This document shows, one piece after another, positions 18,699 through 21,721 of a stretch of 21,721 nucleotides of DNA. The DNA comes from Clarireedia homoeocarpa. Its lineage: Eukaryota; Ascomycota; Leotiomycetes; Helotiales; Rutstroemiaceae. Within the stretch, counting starts at the first letter, position 1, and every line of letters begins with the position of its first letter. The notes beneath the pieces are model-generated. The model was not told the DNA's origin, did no database searches, and saw only the letters and a list, made by a program, of their open reading frames with translations. Both the position numbers and the translations under genes were made by a program. The stretch lies in the NCBI GenBank assembly GCA_001465935.1, contig LNKV01000118.1, positions 33,429-55,149 on the forward strand, read 5' to 3'.

Positions 18699-20588
18699 AT
18701 GACTTTTGTTGAACAATTGAACGTATTTCCTGAGGTCCTTCATCTGAAGACTTCGATATCTCTAGGACTAGTATTCGTCGCAGCGACTCTGTATGCACTT
18801 TTCAGGAAACGATATTGGGGTGGTCTTGACCAATTACCAGGACCATTACTAGCCAGTATATCAGATATTTGGAGATGGAACGCTGTTTGGCATGAGAATA
18901 TACACATTCGCAGCTTACAACTTCACAATAAATATGGCCCTCTAGTCAGAATCGGCCCCAAGTGCATCTCGGTGTCTAGCCCAGAGGGAATACAAGCGAT
19001 CTATGTCAACAAGAAAGGGTTGCAGAAGGTACTCACAAGTTAGACCTAGTTATTCTAACTCAATGCTCATATCTTGACAGGCGCCAATGTACGGTATTCT
19101 GCAACCAATGCTGGAGGGCTCCCCACTACACAACATATTTTCAACCTCAGACATCGAATATCACAGTTCACTGAAGAGAACAATTGGAAGTCTTTACTCA
19201 TTTTCTGCACTTAAGGACATTCAACCGAACCTCGATCGATGTGTATTACTGTTTATTGATCGGCTTGGAGACCTTGCGAAATCCGGACCAGTAACTGTTG
19301 ATATGAGTGCATGGCTACAATTTTACACATTTGACTCACTAGGGGAAGTTAACTTCTCCCAGCCCATGGGCTTTCTCGCGAGCGGGACAGATGTTGATGG
19401 TATTTGCGAGCTGGATCACCATATGATGAGGCACTTTGCTTTAGTATATCATTGTCATCCTCTTTTACAATCTATATGCGCTAATCAATAAGTATAGTGG
19501 GGTCAAGTCCTAAGCTTTGAGGGGATAGTATCCAGATGGAAATCACTGACTGGAGATCGTGTCACAAAGCCAAACCCGTTATTCCATGTAAGTCAAATGA
19601 AACGACACTTGTGTAAGTCTGACAGCTTTCTCTCCCAGTTTACCCTAGATATTATCGAGAAACGAATCATGTACCCCACCGACTCGGTAGATATATTGAA
19701 CAAATTTCTACAGCTGCACAATACTGCTCCAGATAGATTACCCAGAAATGACCTCGCTGCAGCTATTTATATTAATGTGTAGGTGCCCTTAACCTATTAG
19801 TGTTCTTAAACTAAGCTAAGGTGAAAGTGTGACTGCACACGATGTGATCGCTATAACCTTACGTGCTATACTTTATTACCTTTGTCGGACACCAAGAGTA
19901 TATAATATATTATACGATGAAATTTCAAGAATGGAAAATTTAGGAAAACTTTCGACGCCAGCTCAATACCATGAAGTTAGTTCTATGATATACCTGTAAG
20001 TATAGCCCACTCAACCAAAAATTGTTTTTCCAATGGCATATACTTAGGGAGGATTTAGATCGGCTGTCATTGATGAGACCTTGCGGATTCACCCAAGTAC
20101 TGGTATTATTTTCGAGCGAATTGTGCCTAGCGGAGGGATTACTCTGCATGGAACATATATACCTGAGAACACTATAGTTGGATCAAATGCATGGGTAACG
20201 AATCGTAATAAGGAGGTCTTCGGAGACGATATTGACTGCTTCCGACCAGAGCGGTGGATTGGTATTCCATCAGACAAGACAATAGATATGCGAAGGAACA
20301 TTCTCACAGTAAGTCACCACTTACTTTGTATTACTCACTTCTATACGTGCCCCACTTTCACCAAATAAGGGGTACCGAAAATCAATAGCTCACACACTGC
20401 AGTGGGGTGCTGGTGCCCGCGTCTGTATTGGGAAGAATTTAGCTATGATGCAAATCGCACCGGTGATTGTAGAGCTTTACCGCAATTTCGATATCAAACT
20501 AGCAGATCCTGGTAAGGAATGGCACGTATCTGGAGGGTGGCTTACTCGACAGACCGAAATGGATATGATTTTAAATTATAAAAAATAG
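18699..20588 (+). CDS. Cytochrome P450, pisatin-demethylase-like, with atypical I-helix, 508 aa
   Basis: Seven exons: 18699-19028, 19081-19443, 19498-19587, 19639-19778, 19828-19995, 20059-20308, 20403-20588. Introns are short and GT-AG; two apparent stop codons near 19489-19496 fall inside the second intron. The N-terminal anchor is followed by LPGPLLASISDIWRW and YGPLVRIGPKCISVSSPEGI, typical of fungal pisatin-demethylase-like P450s. ExxR is E370-R373 (DETLRIHP), PERW is present (FRPERW), and the haem loop is WGAGARVCIG with Cys455. Two deviations stand out. The I-helix reads TAHDVIAITLRAILYYL, where relatives have AGSDTTA, so the oxygen-activating Thr is missing. Also, the haem motif starts with Trp in place of Phe. 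The frame is intact and splice sites are good, so it is likely expressed, possibly with unusual chemistry. It follows the prenyltransferase on the same strand. Confidence 0.9.
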
Positions 20589-21060
20589 AATTTTTTTTTT
20601 AAAGTTTCGATAAATAATAAACTTGGATTATTATAAATATAATAGTAAAAGAATTGAACATTATCAATTTCTAAAATTGCGGTGCAATTAAAGGCAGTTT
20701 ACCTTCCCCGCCTGAAATGTCCCCACAAAATAATACAGAATCGATAAACTATCCCACCCTAGCTCATCACCAACTCAATCTGGTGAACAACCAGCGACAC
20801 CAAAGACGAGAAAGACAGAAAGGAAAGGAAAGGAAAGGAAAGGAAAGGAAAGGAAAGGAAAGGAAAGAAAAGAAAAGAAAAGAAAAGAAAAGAAAAGAAA
20901 AGAAAAGAAAAGAAAAGAAAAGAAAAGAAAAACCTCCTACCGCTTAAGCACTCGCAGTATTACCGTGTATTCACCAAGGAATTCTATAGCGCGAGTATAG
21001 TTATTATTATATATCGTTGTATCTTTCTAGAACAAGTAAATACTAAAAAAAGTATAACCT
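20589..21060. other. 3' flank with microsatellite, running into AT-rich DNA
   Basis: The stretch after the third P450 stop contains no gene. It holds the pentanucleotide repeat at 20821-20930 and then some ordinary sequence (to about 21090) before A/T dominates. The 76-codon open frame that spans the repeat encodes only a Lys/Arg/Glu low-complexity string and is not a gene. Confidence 0.6.
20821..20930 (+). repeat. Compound pentanucleotide repeat (AGGAA)9(AGAAA)13
   Basis: Nine units of AGGAA (20821-20865) switch at one point to thirteen units of AGAAA (20866-20930). One strand is therefore purely purine over about 110 bp. The change between units is a single G to A. Confidence 0.95.
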
Positions 21061-21099
21061 CTTTATATTTACTTCGCTCACTATTATTTATTATTATTC

Positions 21100-21721
21100 T
21101 TTAATATAATATAAACACGATATTATATTATATAATATTAACTTATATTATTTAAATAAAAAAATTAAATAGATTTTTTTAAAACTATTTAATTTAATTT
21201 ATAAATTTAATAAATTAGTTAATATAATATTTATTATTAATAATATTTATTATTATTATATAAATTTAATAATAACTAATTTATATTTTATAAATATAAA
21301 AGATTATAATAATAAAATTAATAAATTTATAAAGTTTATTAAATAAAATATTTTTAAATTATATTAACTTATATATTAAATATATATATATATATTAGTT
21401 TTAAAAATAAATAATAATTTTAGTTACTTAATTAATATTAATATTATTAATTTTAATACTTTATTAATAAATATAATTTAAAAAATTAAATTAATTTCTT
21501 ATATATATTTATTATTTTAAAATTTAATTTTAAAATTATTATATTATTTTAATAATTTATTATTTATTATTATTAAATTTATTTATATTAATATTTTATA
21601 TTATATAATTAATTTATTTTTTTAATATAATTAAATAGTTATATATAAAGAATAATATTATATAAAGAAAGTTTAAAAATTATATATAATATTTAGAATT
21701 ATATATAAAATATAAATTTAA
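21100..21721. repeat. AT-rich, RIP-like block (right edge)
   Basis: Nearly pure A/T to the end of the window with no reading frame of interest. Near its start, CACGATATTATAT (21116-21128) is the reverse complement of a motif kept at 81-93 and related to 7954-7963, so the same repeat family may be present on this side in the opposite orientation. Composition and position match the two other blocks. Confidence 0.8.

Noticed and set aside
19444..19497. In-frame TAA and TAG codons in the third P450, suggesting a pseudogene
   Set aside because: They lie inside a 54-nt GT-AG intron with a GCTAAT branch-like site; removing it gives HFALWGQVLSFEGIVSRW, which fits the family and keeps the frame.
20717..20947. 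76-codon open frame on the plus strand
   Set aside because: Most of it is the pentanucleotide repeat translated as Lys/Arg/Glu; no other coding sign.

Overview
The window looks like nuclear DNA of a filamentous ascomycete (Pezizomycotina). The genes carry short introns of about 50-110 nt with GT-AG ends and CTAAC/CTGAC-like branch sites. The gene content is typical of fungal secondary metabolism. Gene-bearing DNA alternates abruptly with almost pure A/T DNA of the kind left by repeat-induced point mutation (RIP). The species cannot be named from the sequence.

Layout. 1 to about 1080 is an AT-rich block that contains a decayed, inverted LTR-like repeat. 1401-3128 (-) is a cytochrome P450 of 495 aa. 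It is divergent, across 405 bp, from 3534-5566 (+), a second P450 of 522 aa resembling the ent-kaurene-oxidase-like CYP68 group. About 5590-7900 is a second AT block with an internal direct repeat. 7935-9021 holds less decayed repeat DNA and a broken gene fragment. 9034-10249 (-) is a seven-helix SAT4/Pth11-like membrane protein. 11114-11753 (-) is a 179-aa DUF302-like protein. 11754-14070 is gene-free and carries a palindrome and a MITE-like element. 14071-15597 (+) is a monocarboxylate-permease-type MFS transporter. 16382-17766 (+) is a DMATS-type aromatic prenyltransferase. 18699-20588 (+) is a third P450 of 508 aa. A pentanucleotide microsatellite and a third AT block close the window.

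Interpretation. A prenyltransferase, three P450s from different families, an MFS transporter, a SAT4-like membrane protein and a DUF302 protein together look like a small biosynthetic cluster, with AT-rich blocks at both window edges and one dividing it. The likely logic is prenylation of an aromatic (probably indole) substrate, successive P450 oxidations, and export. No PKS, NRPS, terpene synthase or transcription factor is visible, and the other ergot-alkaloid genes are absent. The product is therefore unknown, and the cluster may be self-contained around the prenyltransferase or extend past the AT blocks. All seven genes can be spliced into full-length open frames by hand; only the first exon of the prenyltransferase and the last exon of the membrane protein are uncertain. 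The most unusual protein feature is the third P450, whose I-helix reads TAHDVI where AGxDTT is expected, and whose haem motif starts with Trp instead of Phe.
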